The notes under the pieces were generated by a model that did not search any database, was not told the origin of the DNA, and worked only from the letters and a program-made list of their open reading frames with translations. Position numbers and translations under genes: made by a program. From Paramyrothecium sp. XJ0827 (Eukaryota > Ascomycota > Sordariomycetes > Hypocreales > Stachybotryaceae): 64,000 bases of DNA. The stretch lies in assembly GCA_020881915.1 (NCBI GenBank), contig JAJFPB010000011.1:62001-126000 (forward strand), given 5' to 3'. Shown here piece by piece: positions 1 to 12,469 of the stretch (position 1 is its first letter; every line of letters starts with the position of its first letter).

Positions 1-587
1 AGTTGGAGATGTTGGTCGATGAATTGTCATTTCGGTTTGGAACTCTTTTCTTAATGTGCTCTTAAACCTCACTTCCTTAGGATTCTAGGAAGTATTGAAC
101 GCAGAGATGCGTCACACACCCTCCAACACCCGGAAAAGTGGCAAGCGTAAGAATGGCACACGTCGACAAATAATCCTGGGAAGTGTGAAGGTAGAGCGCA
201 TGAAATGTACTGCTTAAGTATTGAAATTGATTCCATGTCACGGTCCTACCATGCTCCATTAATGGCGTTATCACTGAGCAGGAGAGCACTTATCGTACCA
301 GGACGTTTGCGCCTTGTTCACCTAGGCCATGGCTCAGAAGCAACCCCGATCCTGGATCCCTCTCGGCGTGGGCCAATTTTAGAGTAGGTTAGCTGAGATT
401 GAGTCTAAATGAACCAATAAGGTTCCGAGGTCGCCGGGTTTCCTCGTCAACTCCCCATGCTAGTTGGTCAAGCCATGTGGGGATAAGCGAATTGGAACCA
501 ACCACCATAACTTGACCAGGGTGAAACAACAAAAAACTAAACACCCAAGCCATGCCGTGCGCTCATTGAATCTTCCTCCTTAGCATC
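1..587. other. Intergenic, no gene recognised
   Basis: Only short unconvincing reading frames are present. The last part is the presumed promoter and 5' leader of the glycosyltransferase gene that starts at 588. I see no repeat or RNA gene here. Confidence 0.5.
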
Positions 588-1770
588 ATGTTTCAACGAA
601 TCACCATCGCTAGCGTGGTGGCGCTTGCAGTGCTCGCGTTCCTCCTCTCTGGCGACACTGCGCCGGAGCCACGCGAGCCATACATTCAGGGGCGAAATGG
701 CACCGTCCTCTTCATCGCCAACAACCTGTCCGGCCTAGCTAATGTGCACATTGCGGCAGCCTCTGCGCTGCTCGAGGGCTACCCACATGTCGAGGTGCAC
801 TATGCCTCCTTTCCTGGGCCAGCTGCGAAGCTGAGTCAAGTCTCCTCATATGCGCGCGCCAAGAACCCCGCTGTGAAGGATATCGTCTTTCATCAGATCA
901 AAGGCCAGTCGTTCCAGGAAGCCGTCGAGTCGGGAGGGTACAACATGTTGGACAGGATCTTGCCGCCTGGGGTGGCTGGTCTTGGGCCGCTCACAGCTGA
1001 CATGCAGCGCTTTCTTTCGCCGTGGAGTGTCGAGGACCATCTTGAAGTGTATCACGAACTGGGCGCTTTAATTGACGAGGTTGATCCTGCCGTCGTCGTC
1101 CTGGATATCTTCGTCGCACCGGGTATCGAAGCCGCAAGGGACAAGAATCGCCAGCATGCGCTATTATCCCCGAACACTGTGCTTGACCATTTCATGGACC
1201 TGCAGCCGCACGGGAGCATGCTCTGGAAATATCCTGCGTGAGTGGCCACCAAATGTCGAGACACCAGTACTGCTCAATCAAGCGTTGACACGTCGTACCT
1301 TAGCTTCTCTTCTGGTTTTCCTTACCCACTCCCTTGGAGTAAAATTCCAGAGAACATCTACATAAGCCTGCGCCTTGGCTATGCCGTCTTGAGAACGCCG
1401 CATCTAACGGCCAAGAAAGCGCTTCTTCGGGCAAAGGGCATCAAGAACCTAATCAACATTTTCAACATGCACCGCAATGACGTACCTTGGATCACAATGA
1501 CGACAGAAAATGCAATCATTCCCATTCCAGTCATTCCTCCCAACGTCAGTTGCGCGGGACCAATGGTTCTCTCCACCGCGCCCGTCGCAGAACAGGATGC
1601 CGAGCTCGCTGCTTGGCTGAAGAAAGCCCCAACAGTCATGATTAACCTAGGCAGCGGTCTTTGGGTACGTGCCTGAGCCAATATACGTAGCCGAAATCTT
1701 TCTGACTACTCTATTAGTATACCGAGGATCGGGCCGGTGCCATGGCCGGAGCCATAGTTGAGGTTTTGAG
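588..1770 (+). pseudogene. UDP-glycosyltransferase, N-terminal half, truncated
   Basis: This is the 5' half of a fungal UDP-glucuronosyl/UDP-glucosyltransferase, an enzyme family that moves sugar from a UDP-sugar to a small lipophilic acceptor. The protein opens with a hydrophobic N-terminal segment (residues 5-21), a likely signal or membrane anchor. It continues with the N-terminal acceptor-side fold (LFIANNLSGLANVHIAAAS) and reaches the family's inter-domain stretch PTVMINLGSGLW. Exons are 588-1237, 1304-1664 and 1718 onward. The introns (1238-1303, GTGAGT donor; 1665-1717, GTACGT donor) keep frame. Exon 3 runs YTEDRAGAMAGAIVEVL and is then replaced at about 1771 by hAT terminal sequence. 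The C-terminal UDP-sugar-binding domain is absent and is not recovered beyond the hAT element, so the product should be inactive. The family assignment is strong; the substrate is unknown. Confidence 0.8.
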
Positions 1771-2099
1771 CAGGGATGGACATCGAACGAACGGGAATCG
1801 AATCGATAGATTCATTCGATGCCAAGTCTTACAAATGTCGAATCGAATTTCTTGGCATTCGATTCGATGTCGAATCTGCGGCGCGCCCATTTGATTCGCA
1901 TCGAATCGAATGTGACATGTCCTGTTCGATGTTCGAATGCATCGATTCGAATGTGGGGCATCCCATTCGACATTCGAACCGTACAGGTCACCATATGATT
2001 CGACATCGAATCGATCGCCCTCACCCGTTCGATCGAGAATCGATCGATTCGGTCGAACACAGAGACGCGATGTGCGAATCATGACCAAGGGGTGGATTC

Positions 2100-3837
2100 A
2101 GCGCGATTCGCAGACGCGTTAAGAGGCCCCTGGCACTCTCCTCGACGCGACAAGTGCAACGCGATCAACGCTGACAACAATTCATCTTAATGCTAAGATG
2201 TGTTAACAAGTACATAACATGACCCTAAAAGCCCATAGCATGCTAGGTACCCTGCAACTACAGCAATCATCCCTGTCTTACCGCCCCCAGCCCGGAACGG
2301 ATTAACGCGCCGGCCACCGCGAATTACCAACCAACAGGTTTACCAGTTGGGAATGACTCCTGTCAGATATTGTGGCGAATTGTATGTTCATCTTGTTCTG
2401 TGTCGTGCTTGCTACTTGAGGTTTCGGAGCAAGCTCTATATGCTTTTTCTGTGCTATGTGGAATCAACTGGAAGCTGCTTGCTAGGCCTGTGGCAATAGG
2501 TGGCAACTGTCATCTTTGGTGACAATATCAGCCTTTCAAGCTACTTCCATGAGCTTCCTTTGCCACTATTCAACAACTCCCATGGTCACAATCCCGACAA
2601 ATAACCCACCAGCAGGTGCTTTACAGGAATGTAACGGATAACCCAATTTTAATCTTGTAATAAAACACTGAGTCGGTTTCTATGAGGAATATATATTTGT
2701 CGCGTGGGGTGGTTGAAGTATGAGTTATTGTTGCTGTAAAAATACAACCTCCCAAGTTAGGAGGTACCAAGGTCGTCATATAAAAGTAGGTGGGGCTTAC
2801 AGTAGTTTTTAACGCAGGAGTATAGGGTATGTCCGTCCCAGTAACAGGCCGCTATACAGAGAGGGGATCACTAAAAACACGCCGCTTTTTCTGCGGAATA
2901 ATAGGAAGGAAGCAAAAAAAAAAAAAAAAGGAAAAAAAAAAAAAAAACCTATCTCCGTATTTCTCTCTACTAAAAAGTTTTTACTGATGCTAGCTTCGGC
3001 ATGATCGGATGAATATGTCCGGCTCGAAGTTTTCACGCATTGGCGAGTATGGGATTCATGATCTTCCTGCCCCCTCTCTTTAACTTTTTGGTTGTCTCGG
3101 GGACCTGCACCTAAAGCCAGCTTTGCCTGTGAACCGATGTACCAGCGACTTCACAGGTGCATCCACTTAGAGCCTCAACTTCAAGTCCCCACCGTTCCGC
3201 CCCCTCACGTGAACCGTTTACAAAAACTCAAGAATCCATTCTGAGTTGACGCCAGATTGGAATGAGCACAAATGCAAAGCCGGGTATGGGGACTCGGCTG
3301 AGGTACGGGATGGCTTTTTTTCAAGGTTGGCCCGTAGTGATGCGTCTGTGCTTTGGCATGAGCCAATAGGAGCCTCTGACGCGAGTGGAACAGGGAATAT
3401 ATGGAATCTTACCCCACCGTCTGTGGACCTAATCAACGAGACCCCGATTTGGCTGGTTGCCAAGTACTGAGAGCTTGGTGGAGCGGCACTTGGGAGAATC
3501 TCCGTACACCAATGGTCGGAACAAAGTTTGGCTTTTCTTACATACAATGGCGGCTTCACGCGCGACTCCCTCGCCTTGGGCGCGCCAGGTCGTCGTTCGC
3601 GCTGCTCGCGAATGCTTCATTCATCGCACAAGATTTTGCATGTTTAACGGCAGTGGAGATGTCGCGAATTTCGCGTTGACGACAAAATGGGCGTGATATA
3701 CGCGTGTTATTGGCCTCAATGCCTGTCTTGTCAGTGATGGATGGATGGATTTAAGTTGAGCCTCAGTGCAGTCTCAATGGCTTCCAACAACCTCGACCCA
3801 CGCGACCCTCTGTCCGACTAGCTAAACTAACCGCATC
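2100..3837. other. Non-coding 5' part of hAT-1
   Basis: There is no convincing gene between the left subterminal array and the transposase. An A-rich tract broken by GG lies at 2913-2946. Several overlapping short reading frames at 3218-3696 show no recognisable domain. Confidence 0.45.
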
Positions 3838-6551
3838 ATGATGTCCTCCGAACCATTCTCTTTGAGCCCTTCGTCCTGGAATCAACCAGGCGTGATGGAG
3901 CGCGATGAATTCTCTTCTTCGCCAGCCGCCCCGTCTCCAGGAACCTCATTACCAACGACGCCATTGCCCCGTCCTCGCGGGACTGCCGCCGATTTTATTC
4001 AGGTCGATTGGACACTCTGGGGCCGCCAAGAGTGGGCCAAATGGCCCGGATTCGAGCGTTATACTGGCGGCCAAGACACGAGAGCATGGTGGCAACAATA
4101 TGGGTATCGCGTTAAGGACCGTTCCACGTCGCGGCAGGGAAATAAGCTGAAGTGGATCTGCGCTGACTGCTTTGCCCGAGGTTTTAAGAAGAAGTCAGAC
4201 TTCTGTTTCGTCTGCTCGACAGGAGTCGCCATCAGGAAACACCTACTCAAAGCCCACGGGATTCTTGTAAGTGTGTGCCTCTCCTCTACGGTTTGATAAC
4301 GTGCTGATTTGGCAGGCCCCGAACAAAGTTGTCAGCCCCGTGGGGGCTCATTTCGAGATGACAGGACCATCACCGACTTCATCGATGCCGACTTCAATAA
4401 TCCCCACGACCAGTTTCTTCTCAGCAAGCTGCGTGGAAGATTCAGCAGCAAAGGCCTCCGAGTACTCCTCCTCGACTGGATTACCTACCATAACCTGCCG
4501 TTCAACATTGTCAATACCGAGCGGTTCCAGCGGATCCTTCTCTACGGCAATCCCCTCCTTGATGTGACCCACATTCCCTCTGCGAAGACGCTGCTTCGCA
4601 TGCTCGAATCCGAGTATAGGGGTGCCGTTGGGCCGGTAACCGAAGTATTGCGCAGCGCTCGATCCCAGATTCATTTCTCCTTCGACGGTTGGACATCCAA
4701 GTCGTACACTTCGTTTCTTGGGATCAACGCTCAATTCATTGATAACCACTTTGTCCAACACCGAATCCTCCTTGGGCTGCGACCTCTCGGGTAGACACAA
4801 CGGTGCTTCACTTGCCGATGAGGTCGCTGATACGCTCGCATTCTGGCAAATCAACGACCCGGACAAGGTTGGCTACTTCACGCTGGACAATGCTGCCAAC
4901 AATGACACCTGCATGGACGATCTTGCCTTTGAACACGGCTTCTCAGCTGAAGAGCGACGGATCCGCTGCGCTGCGCATATCTTCAACCTTTGCGTGCGGG
5001 CAATGCTATACGGTTCGAAGCGAGAGAACTTCGCGGCAATCATCGCTGCCGATGGTGACGATCAAGATGACGATGAGGAGCTAGTTGATCAAGCTATCGA
5101 CGAGGCCCTGGATGTAGAGATGGAAGACGGCACGGATGAAGACTTTGAAGCGAGCACTGCCGTTGGTATCCCAGAAGAGGACTTCCTATCATCCCACCCA
5201 GCCCCGGAGGAGATCAATGGAGCCACTTTCAGGGAGTACAGCCAGAACGGCGCCGCAGGAATGCTTCACAACATCGGGATTCAGCTGCGAGCGAGTACAC
5301 AGCTGTACGAGCAGTTTCTTCAGTCTCAGCGCAAGGAATCCGGCCATGAATCAACACTTCACTGGGTCTTCAACAATGCCACCAGATGGAACTCGGACAT
5401 GCGGATGATGGAGAGGGCCCCTTCGTCTCCGCCCGGCTCTCAATACATTCTTCAATGACGTTCAGAACCGTTGGGAAACTGAGGGTCTTTGTGACAAACC
5501 GAAACCGGCAGTTCTGCAATACCGCTTAAGTGCGTACGACTGGAAGGTTATCGAGGTGCTTGTCAAGCTTCTGAAGCCTTTTGAAATCGCCACCAAGCAA
5601 CTTCAGGGCGACGGTATTCCCGACGCGAGGTCGACTTGTGGTAGTTTCGATGAATACTTCCCTGTCTTCGAGATCCTACTTGACCACCTCGAAGGAGCTA
5701 TCGAAGGCACAATCTTTGAAGAAGTTGAGGATCCAGTGAGCAAGGAGAAGAAGGACGTCGAAGTCGCCATCTACGACGGGCTCGATAGCAGAACCCGTAG
5801 ATTGCTCCAGGTCTTTATCAAGCTCGGATGGAAGAAGCTGCACAAATACTACAACCGTATGACTAGCGCAGCTTATGTCGGCGCTGTTGTCTTCAACCCG
5901 GCGAAGAAGTGGCGCCTTCTCGATCAACTGTGGTCTCGAGTACCTTCCCGTAAGGCCAAGGGTTGGCGATTAGAGTACGAATCCAAGCTCTTGGAGATCT
6001 GGGAGAGTTACAGGGAACGCGACGTTGACTACGAAGTCTTTGCTACATCTGACGAGGCCTCAATGGATTACATTGAGCGGAGACTTGCCAGGAGTGTAGC
6101 TGGGTCGCCATGCGCCCAGGGTTCGTCCTTGGCAGCGTCCAGTGCCCGCAAGAGCACCCGAAAGACGAAACACACAACAGCGGGAGCGACTGCTGATGAC
6201 GAATATGCTCGGTACTGTGCTGAGGATGTTGTCAGCAGTCACCACTACAGAAGCAGGCCGATTGACTGGTGGAAAATCAACAGGAATCGGTACCCGCGAC
6301 TGTCTCTGATGGCGGTTGATATGCTCACCATCCCATCGTCGTCTGCGGAGAGCGAGAGGACATTTAGCAGTGCAGGACGTATGACGGCACCGTTGAGAAG
6401 CCGGCTGAGGAGGGAGATAGTGGCGATGGCTCAGTGCATTCGATCGTGGAGTAAAACTGGGATCTACGCGCCTTCACTGCCGCTGGTTAGCTTCAGTGAT
6501 GATCAATGGGTTGACGCACTTGCGTCGCTGAAGGGGACGAGTGACATTTAA
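3838..6551 (+). pseudogene. hAT transposase with frame breaks
   Basis: The N-terminus has a BED-like zinc finger: CADC near residue 101, CFVC, then a paired histidine at the end of exon 1. The middle holds the RNase-H-like core (FSFDGWTSKSYTSFLGI; FTLDNAANNDTC; RCAAHIFNL) and NNATRWNS. The C-terminus holds the hAT dimerisation block (MLTIPSSSAESERTFSSAG). An intron starts at about 4267 (GTAAGT) and ends at 4315, but the GTAAGT donor leaves exon 2 out of phase; the alternative GTGTGT donor at 4271 would fit. Single-base shifts at about 4790 (before SGRHNGASLADE) and about 5425 split the frame. The frame is open again from about 5440 to the stop. As written it cannot make a full transposase. 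Confidence 0.8.
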
Positions 6552-7164
6552 TCTGCCTAGTACTTGCCTTTGCACAATTGACGATGTTCTGCGATGTCTT
6601 ATCCGAAGCCGTGATACCTTCTAAACCCGCTCTGCACCTCTCACCACTCTTCTGTCGGGATATGACGGCATGACGGCCTGGTGATGATGACAACGGTCCA
6701 TTTGGTTCTAGGTCCTATTGGTGTTTCGGTCTCCGCCGGGATTAGTTCTACGTTCGATCGAGTTCGAATCGAATTCGATCGAATCTTGGCATTCGATAGA
6801 TATCGAATCTACGGAAGACATGTTCGATTCGAGTCGAATCTACGGCACAAGAATTGTGGCGCGTTCGATTCGATACGAATCTGCGGGAGATGTTTTCGAT
6901 TCGAGTCGAATCTACAGGACAAGAATTGTGGCACGTTCGATTCGATACGAATCTGTGGGAGATGCGTCCGATTCGAATCGAATCTACGGGGTCACATTCG
7001 ATTCGAACGCCAAGGCTTGGCGTTCGATTCGATAGATTCGTAAGATGTCCACGCCTGCATCAAGCCCGCTTTCATGTCCCAGCAAACAGTCTTTGATACA
7101 CAAACGACCCCTAGGTCCCTAAGCTGAGACTCTGGGTGAATCCGCTGTGAAGCGAATTCCTAAC

Positions 7165-9189
7165 ATGCAGGATTTGCCTCAAGACTCTCGCACTGATGGC
7201 CCCGATGGCTCCACACCAGATCCAAGTAGTCCTGGCTTACCTTGCTTTTTGGACGCCATCAGAATATCATCATGTCGCACCAATAAAGAAACAGATCCAT
7301 CTCCAGGAGAACCTCTACCTGGTAGCGAAATCCACTCAGCGACTGAGCTTGTCTTGTGCAAGGAGCAACAAGACCTCGTTAATCTGATCATGACTGGCTG
7401 CAATGTTTTTTACACAGGCTCGGCAGGATGCGGCAAGTCAACGGTCATGAGAGCTGCAGTTGACAACCTGCGTAGGAGAGGCGCACATGTGTACGTTGTT
7501 GCTCCTACTGGGAAGGCAGCACTTCAAGTTAATGGCATGACAACATGGTCTTACATGGGTTGGAAACCCGACTATCATAAACTCAGCCTTGAGAAATTAA
7601 AGAAGATGGGTTGGCGTCAAAGTATCGCAGAGCGCTTGAAGAAAACAGACGTGCTCATCATTGATGAGATTAGCATGGTGGAGAATCATCACCTCGAACG
7701 CATCAACGGGTGCATGAAGGAAGTCCGATGCTGGGACAAAGAAAATAATCGTGTGGCTACGGACGCTCCTGCTTTCGGGGAGTCCAGCTTATCGTGGCCG
7801 GCGATTTTTGCCAATTACCTCCAGTCAAACCTTTCGAGTTTTGTATGGAATGTGGAAAAACAATGGCCGCTGATGATGGTGCCAAGTTCAACTGCGCAAA
7901 TGGGCATGGTCCGTTCAGCGAGACATCGAAATGGGCTTTCCATAGCGGAGCATGGAAGGAAGCAAACTTCGTTCACGTGGAACTGAAAGAGATCCATCGA
8001 CAAAATGACCACGGCTTCATTAAGCTTCTACAGAAGTGTCGGCGTGGTATCCCCTTCTCGACAGACGAAATAGACATGCTAATGCACCACGACTGTGAGG
8101 TGCGCAATGCCACAAGACTTCTTTGTACGAAGCGGGAGGTTTCAGAGGTGAACTTGAACAATTTCAACAAAATGAAAACGCCCATCTATTTGTATCACGC
8201 AGTAGACGGCTTTGAGCACTATCCCACGGGCGGAGAGGATCTACCACCCCAGGAATTTCTGACACGCCAAGCCGACGGCACGCTGATTGTTGTTCAGATT
8301 ACGCAGTGGTGCTGAATGCACTTGGATAAAATGTAATTGATGCTATGATGATTGTAATTATTCTTGGTTAAGTTGTTCTGATCTCAATGAGATGCCTTCG
8401 AACCATTATATATCTGAGTGAACCCATCTAGGACTTTGAACCTTAATCGTAGGACTTGAACTTTAATATTGGTCCTTAAGTCACGGGGACTCAGTTCTTC
8501 CAACACTGATTGCATGCAAACAACACCGGCTGGAACCAATCCTAAGACTATGCGCTGGTATGCCGGTCATTCTGTTGGTTAATCTCAATATAAAGGGAGG
8601 CCTTGTGAATGGAAGCCAAGGCATCATCTCTGGCTTCAAAGAAATGGAACATATTCGTCCTTTGAAGACGGAACATGAAGGCAAAAGCTTGCCGTTGTAT
8701 CCCACCATTGGCGATGAATACCCAGAACTTGTAGAAAGACAAATTGATGAGTACATGGCGTCACAGACGAGCAGACGACAACAGGAAATGGTTACACACG
8801 GTGCGAGGCAGCCGCAGAAAAGAGCAACTGAAACTGGTATGAGATGGCCGCAGGTGTCGTTTTGCAACGGCTCAAAGATGACTATCAGCCCCGTCTGTAT
8901 TATCAACACCATTGGCGACTCGGAACCATACTCATTACTGCACCGAACGCAGATTCCTCTGATCCCAGGCTGGGCTATGACCATCCACAAAAGTCAAGGT
9001 ATGACCCTAGACCGTGTCATCGTAAATCTTTCAAAGGTTTTTGAGGCAGGTCAGGTTTATGTAGCTCTGTCAAGAGCTAGACACCTGAAGGGTTTGAAGG
9101 TTGAGGGCCATCCGAGTGGACTAAGTGCGGGACACAGGAATCTTGAAGTACAGAATTTTCTCTTCGAGATACTGGGTAGCAAATCATAA
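7165..9189 (+). pseudogene. PIF1-like DNA helicase, split by solo LTR
   Basis: This encodes a superfamily 1B (PIF1/RRM3-like) helicase. Visible motifs in order are Walker A (TGSAGCGKST), motif Ia (VVAPTGKAALQ), Walker B (VLIIDEISMV), motif III (VAGDFCQLPPV), a C-rich insert (CMECGK...CANGH) that could bind zinc, and after the break the late motifs TIHKSQGMTLDRV and VYVALSRARHLKGL. Two lesions are visible. A G is missing in the G run near 7785, moving the frame just before VAGDFCQ. A 218-bp solo LTR at 8288-8505, with a 5-bp target duplication, sits between ADGTLI and the downstream half. Removing the LTR and one target copy rejoins the halves in the same frame. The start is set at the ATG at 7165. 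This resembles repetitive fungal helicase genes rather than the conserved mitochondrial PIF1. Confidence 0.75.
8288..8505 (-). repeat. Solo LTR, copia family B, copy 1
   Basis: In minus orientation it starts TGTTGGAAGAAC and ends CTGAACAACA, with the TG...CA ends of an LTR. The flanking 5 bp are identical on both sides (CTGAT at 8283-8287 and 8506-8510), a target-site duplication. Close copies occur at 42458-42676 and 50850-51068. No internal sequence is present, so it is a product of LTR-LTR recombination. Confidence 0.92.
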
Positions 9190-9290
9190 ATCGTGGCGTT
9201 TTACATGGATTCAATAGACGAGTCTAGTTCGGTGTCCCCATGTACTAGAATTCTTGTTTTATGCGCAGTTGAGCGGTAGGTTGGCAGCTA

Positions 9291-10636
9291 CTAGTGCCGT
9301 TGGATACTACGACTACTCCACATCACCACGCCAGAGCCCGGGCTCAATGCAAACTCAGCCCGATGCCAAACCACATAACAGGGAGGCATACTACGGCAAG
9401 CGCTGACCACGTCTCGGCCAGCCCGACCAGATTCCTGGGAAAAATCCGTCATACGCCTCGGAGGGCCAGCATGGATCACCCATCGCACATAAGGATAATC
9501 GAAGCCGACGCCCAGGGCTGAGGTTGCTATAATGGTGGGTGAGCCAGTCGGTCCGAGCCACCGTTTCATGGCCGAGTCTCTCTCCTCCTCATCCATGCTA
9601 TCCTGGTCCCCAGTGTACATCTCGCAGCCCAATGCAGCCGCAAGCTCCTTCATCAGCCCAATTGTCTGGCAATAGACGATGATTCTGGCTTTCCGCCCGC
9701 CTGGAAGGGTTTCATCGGAGCCCTCACCAGCAGCCAGTATAATGGCTTCGTAGGGCCGCACTAGCTCCGTCGTCCGCTCACATAACCCCTGGTCCAGTAT
9801 AGCGACGTGTGATATAGCGTATGTTCGGTCGATTGGTAGACTCCTGATTATCCGCGGCCGAACCAGCATGTTCCGCTCTATGAACGCCGGCTCGAGGTCA
9901 GGTGGCAGGGTTGCCGTCAACCACACGGTTTGTGTACGAATTTGCCGCACGAACGAGCCGAGTTCACGCATGCTCCTCCGGAATGTGGCTGTTAATGCCA
10001 GGTGGCTTTCATCGATGACGATGCAGTCGAGCTTCTGTTTCATAACTTGCTTGTGCGCATAGTCCAAGAAGCTTGTCGAACAAGCGGCTTCCGCCGACAC
10101 AAGCACCAGCGGCGCCGACCGCGTATCGCCGGGCTCCCATATAATCGTCTTTATGCCAACCCTGCCGAGCCGCGTGATCAGGTTTCCGCGCAACGCCACG
10201 GTTGGCACAATCACGATCGTCGTCCCCGCGCCTTCGAGTGATGCCGCTACCATAAAGATGAGACTTTTGCCCGATCCGGTAGCGAGCACGGCGATGACCT
10301 GCTCCGCCGCGCCCGGACCCATCGTTGCCAAAAGGGCGTCCCTCTGGCCCGGACGTCGAAGCTGCATCGTCGGGTCGTTGTACAGCTTCCGGGCTACGGC
10401 CTCCAGTCCTCGTTCGTTCTGCGTTGGCCTCACCCAGAATCTAGCTTTCTGGTAGGCGTTCAAAGGGCCGGGCTCCTCCTTCATACTTGTCTCCATACCC
10501 ACTCGTCGTCGCTTCCTGTCGTACCTGGCCCTCTCCTCGGCCAGCAAGTCATCGAAATCGAACAAGCCACGCCAACTTTCGGACGCGCGGTACGCACGGT
10601 GCAGTATCGTGTTCATCGCCAGCGTCGTCGATCCCA
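9291..10636 (-). pseudogene. RecQ-type helicase domain (TLH-like repeated gene fragment)
   Basis: Reading leftward from about 10636, the frame encodes a superfamily 2 helicase with a Q-like entry (LRRPGQRDALLA), Walker A (VLATGSGKSLIFM), motif Ia (VPTVALR), DESH box (CIVIDESHL), motif III (WLTATLPP), motif V (IIATSALGVGFDYP) and motif VI (QESGRAGRD). This arrangement is typical of the large RecQ-like helicase genes repeated in fungal genomes and often near telomeres. The frame stays open upstream of the ATG at 10616, so the N-terminal part is missing rather than absent by design. After QESGRAGRD the sequence loses similarity and ends at 9291. The zinc-binding and HRDC-type C-terminus is lacking. 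Treat it as a fragment. The family is secure; the telomere link is inference. Confidence 0.7.
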
Positions 10637-10798
10637 GAGTGCGTAATCAACCAACTACTTCCAATCGTTGGAGCCGTTGGATCCTCCAACTGTGGGTCCA
10701 ACTCAACTGAGATCTCGCTCCCCGTGCTTGGAAACCAACCAATTCAGAAGTCCAGTTGATTGGGTTTGGATCCAACCGGTTCCAACTCGTTCCCAGTG
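10637..10798. repeat. GTTGG/CCAAC-rich hAT-type terminal repeat or MITE
   Basis: The stretch is packed with GTTGGA/TCCAAC units and has CACTGGGAACGAG-type sequence (reverse strand) at its right edge, the style of hAT subterminal repeats. It replaces the upstream coding part of the RecQ-type fragment. A clean matching left end was not found. Confidence 0.4.
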
Positions 10799-11751
10799 TC
10801 CGAGGGTCATGTGAGGCCCGGGCGCCGTAACTTTGACCCCACCTTCAACTTCCCAGTTTGGCTTTTCGTACGGCCCGCTGGCCAATGATCGGCCGCTGAG
10901 GGGCATCATCTTGAGCCAAAACGAAACAAACCCTTTCTCGCCTCTCCCACCTGCGCCAGCGTCGCGCTCTTCTCGCGCCAGCCTGGCGTCTGATTATAAT
11001 TCATTCTTGAGCTTATCATTCAGCTTCTCCACGGAAGGCTGAACGGTGGGGCCTTGGAAGTTAAGCCTCCGCGTGAAGGCCTGTGGGGATCTATAAGTCG
11101 CTAGTACATGCGTCCAGTGAAACATTTTGACTTGTGTGTAGGTACAGCGGCCTGTCACCCCACATTCATCAGTCACAGTGGTCGATGTTCACTGTCATGC
11201 ACACGGCATTCTGGACTACGAAACGATACCTTGGAAACATATCTCTAACCATGATAGAATTGATACCAGAAGAAAGCTTTCAGCAAAAGAAATTCAGTGA
11301 GTATACTTTAACTGTATGAATGTTAGATAAGAGCTACCGTACAGGCCGCCTATTTATTATGGTGGGGCTGGTATCTCTTAACTCCACAGCTTAGGCTTCG
11401 CCGCTGAGATAACATACTCTTTACTATCTCTCATGTTGCAAGATACATCCGGTACCGTAGATTATATAGTGCCGTGGCTGTGCCTGCTAACATGCCTTAG
11501 CACCACATCAGAGCTTCGCGATTTGCACACGGCGCGTCGGATCGCGTGGCGGTTTCTCAACGCGTTAATTGTCCCTGCAGACGGCCTGGAAAGGCTGCGC
11601 TGTCGTGCCCGATAAAATGGAGGCAAAGGACGTTGGCCTCTGGTCGTCAAATGTTGCAGTACGTCGCCGCTGAAGGAAGCCATACTATTCCTTCGCTGAC
11701 AGACTCCAGCAGTCTAGCTTCCCAGCCAACACGATGGATATCGATTCCCAG
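10799..11751. other. Intergenic, no gene recognised
   Basis: Short reading frames only. No repeat of more than a few bases was noticed up to the copia LTR at 11752. Confidence 0.45.
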
Positions 11752-11892
11752 TGTTGAGATCCGTTGTTTTTGACGGATCAATGGCTATTCCGATCCATTG
11801 GTGGCTGGGATGTGGATGTCTTGTCTATAGCTTCCGCTGGTTAGCGCTAGCCTTTCTTCTTCTTTAACCAATATAATATGCTCATTTCAACA
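11752..11892 (+). repeat. Left LTR of copia A
   Basis: 141 bp, begins TGTTGAGATCC and ends TTTCAACA. Identical to the right LTR. Confidence 0.95.
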
Positions 11893-11906
11893 GGTTATGA
11901 GCCCGG
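11893..11906 (+). other. Primer-binding site, half tRNA-iMet
   Basis: GGTTATGAGCCCGG directly abuts the LTR and is complementary to the anticodon stem-loop region of an initiator methionine tRNA. This half-tRNA priming is known for several copia elements. The second copia family in this window carries the same site at 42444-42457 on the minus strand. Confidence 0.75.
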
Positions 11907-12469
11907 AAAAGCCACCATACAGCTGAGTATCCTCCTAATCATGATTTCCACTATAACTCGAGGTCTAATCGCCTCCTTCCACTGCGACAAAGATACTCAC
12001 CACACCTTACCCGAAATTTTAACCGAATAGTGATTTAGGAATCAAACACTGGGTTTTGCACACTTCCCGGCCTCACCCGTCACCAGCCTCTCGATTAAAA
12101 TCCTTGCGCAAAACTTTCGCCATAGACTCGACCTCACGATGGCTTCACACGACTATAATTTAAGAGCTCGACCCCTCTTGAAACCGAGCTTCCTTTGTTT
12201 CCTCCACAAGCAACATTTTTCCTCATCGTGTCGCTGACCTTGACGGATGTTCTGTTGCTGGATGCTGTTGTTTAATCTTGTTGAATATGTGGCAAAAAGG
12301 AACCTCTTGGAAGCTGCTGGAAAGGAAGGAATTTGCCACAGGAATATCCCCACCTATCGCTACAGGCTGATAAAGCAGCTATTCTAGTTGATTCCACATC
12401 GCTTAGAAAAGGACCTCTGAGGCCTTGTATCTCCGAGTGGTTCCCTTCTAAGTTTTTGAGTCCTGGGCA

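Larger units (their letters stand above)
1771..7057 (+). mobile_element. hAT-superfamily DNA transposon (hAT-1)
   Basis: The outer ends match as imperfect terminal inverted repeats: the left begins CAGGGATGGACATC and the reverse complement of the right begins CAGGCGTGGACATC. Inside both ends lie about 300-bp arrays built from TTCGATTCGA-like units (1776-2085 and 6750-7045), as expected for hAT subterminal transposase-binding repeats. A hAT transposase gene lies between them. The 8-bp flanks (1763-1770 GTTTTGAG and 7058-7065 CATCAAGC) do not match, so either the flank has rearranged or the exact ends differ. Insertion broke the glycosyltransferase gene on the left. Confidence 0.65.

Noticed and set aside
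205..387. Short reading frame of 60 residues upstream of the glycosyltransferase
   Set aside because: No domain, no coding bias and no supporting intron or start context.
1776..2122. Open frames of 60-124 residues rich in Arg/Ile/Asp/Ser across 1714-2122, and similar ones at 6681-7096
   Set aside because: They arise because TTCGATTCGA-type repeats have few stops in several frames on both strands; they are subterminal repeats of hAT-1, not genes.
2905..2950. A-rich tract as a retrotransposon poly(A) tail
   Set aside because: No LINE or processed gene sequence precedes it and no target duplication was found.
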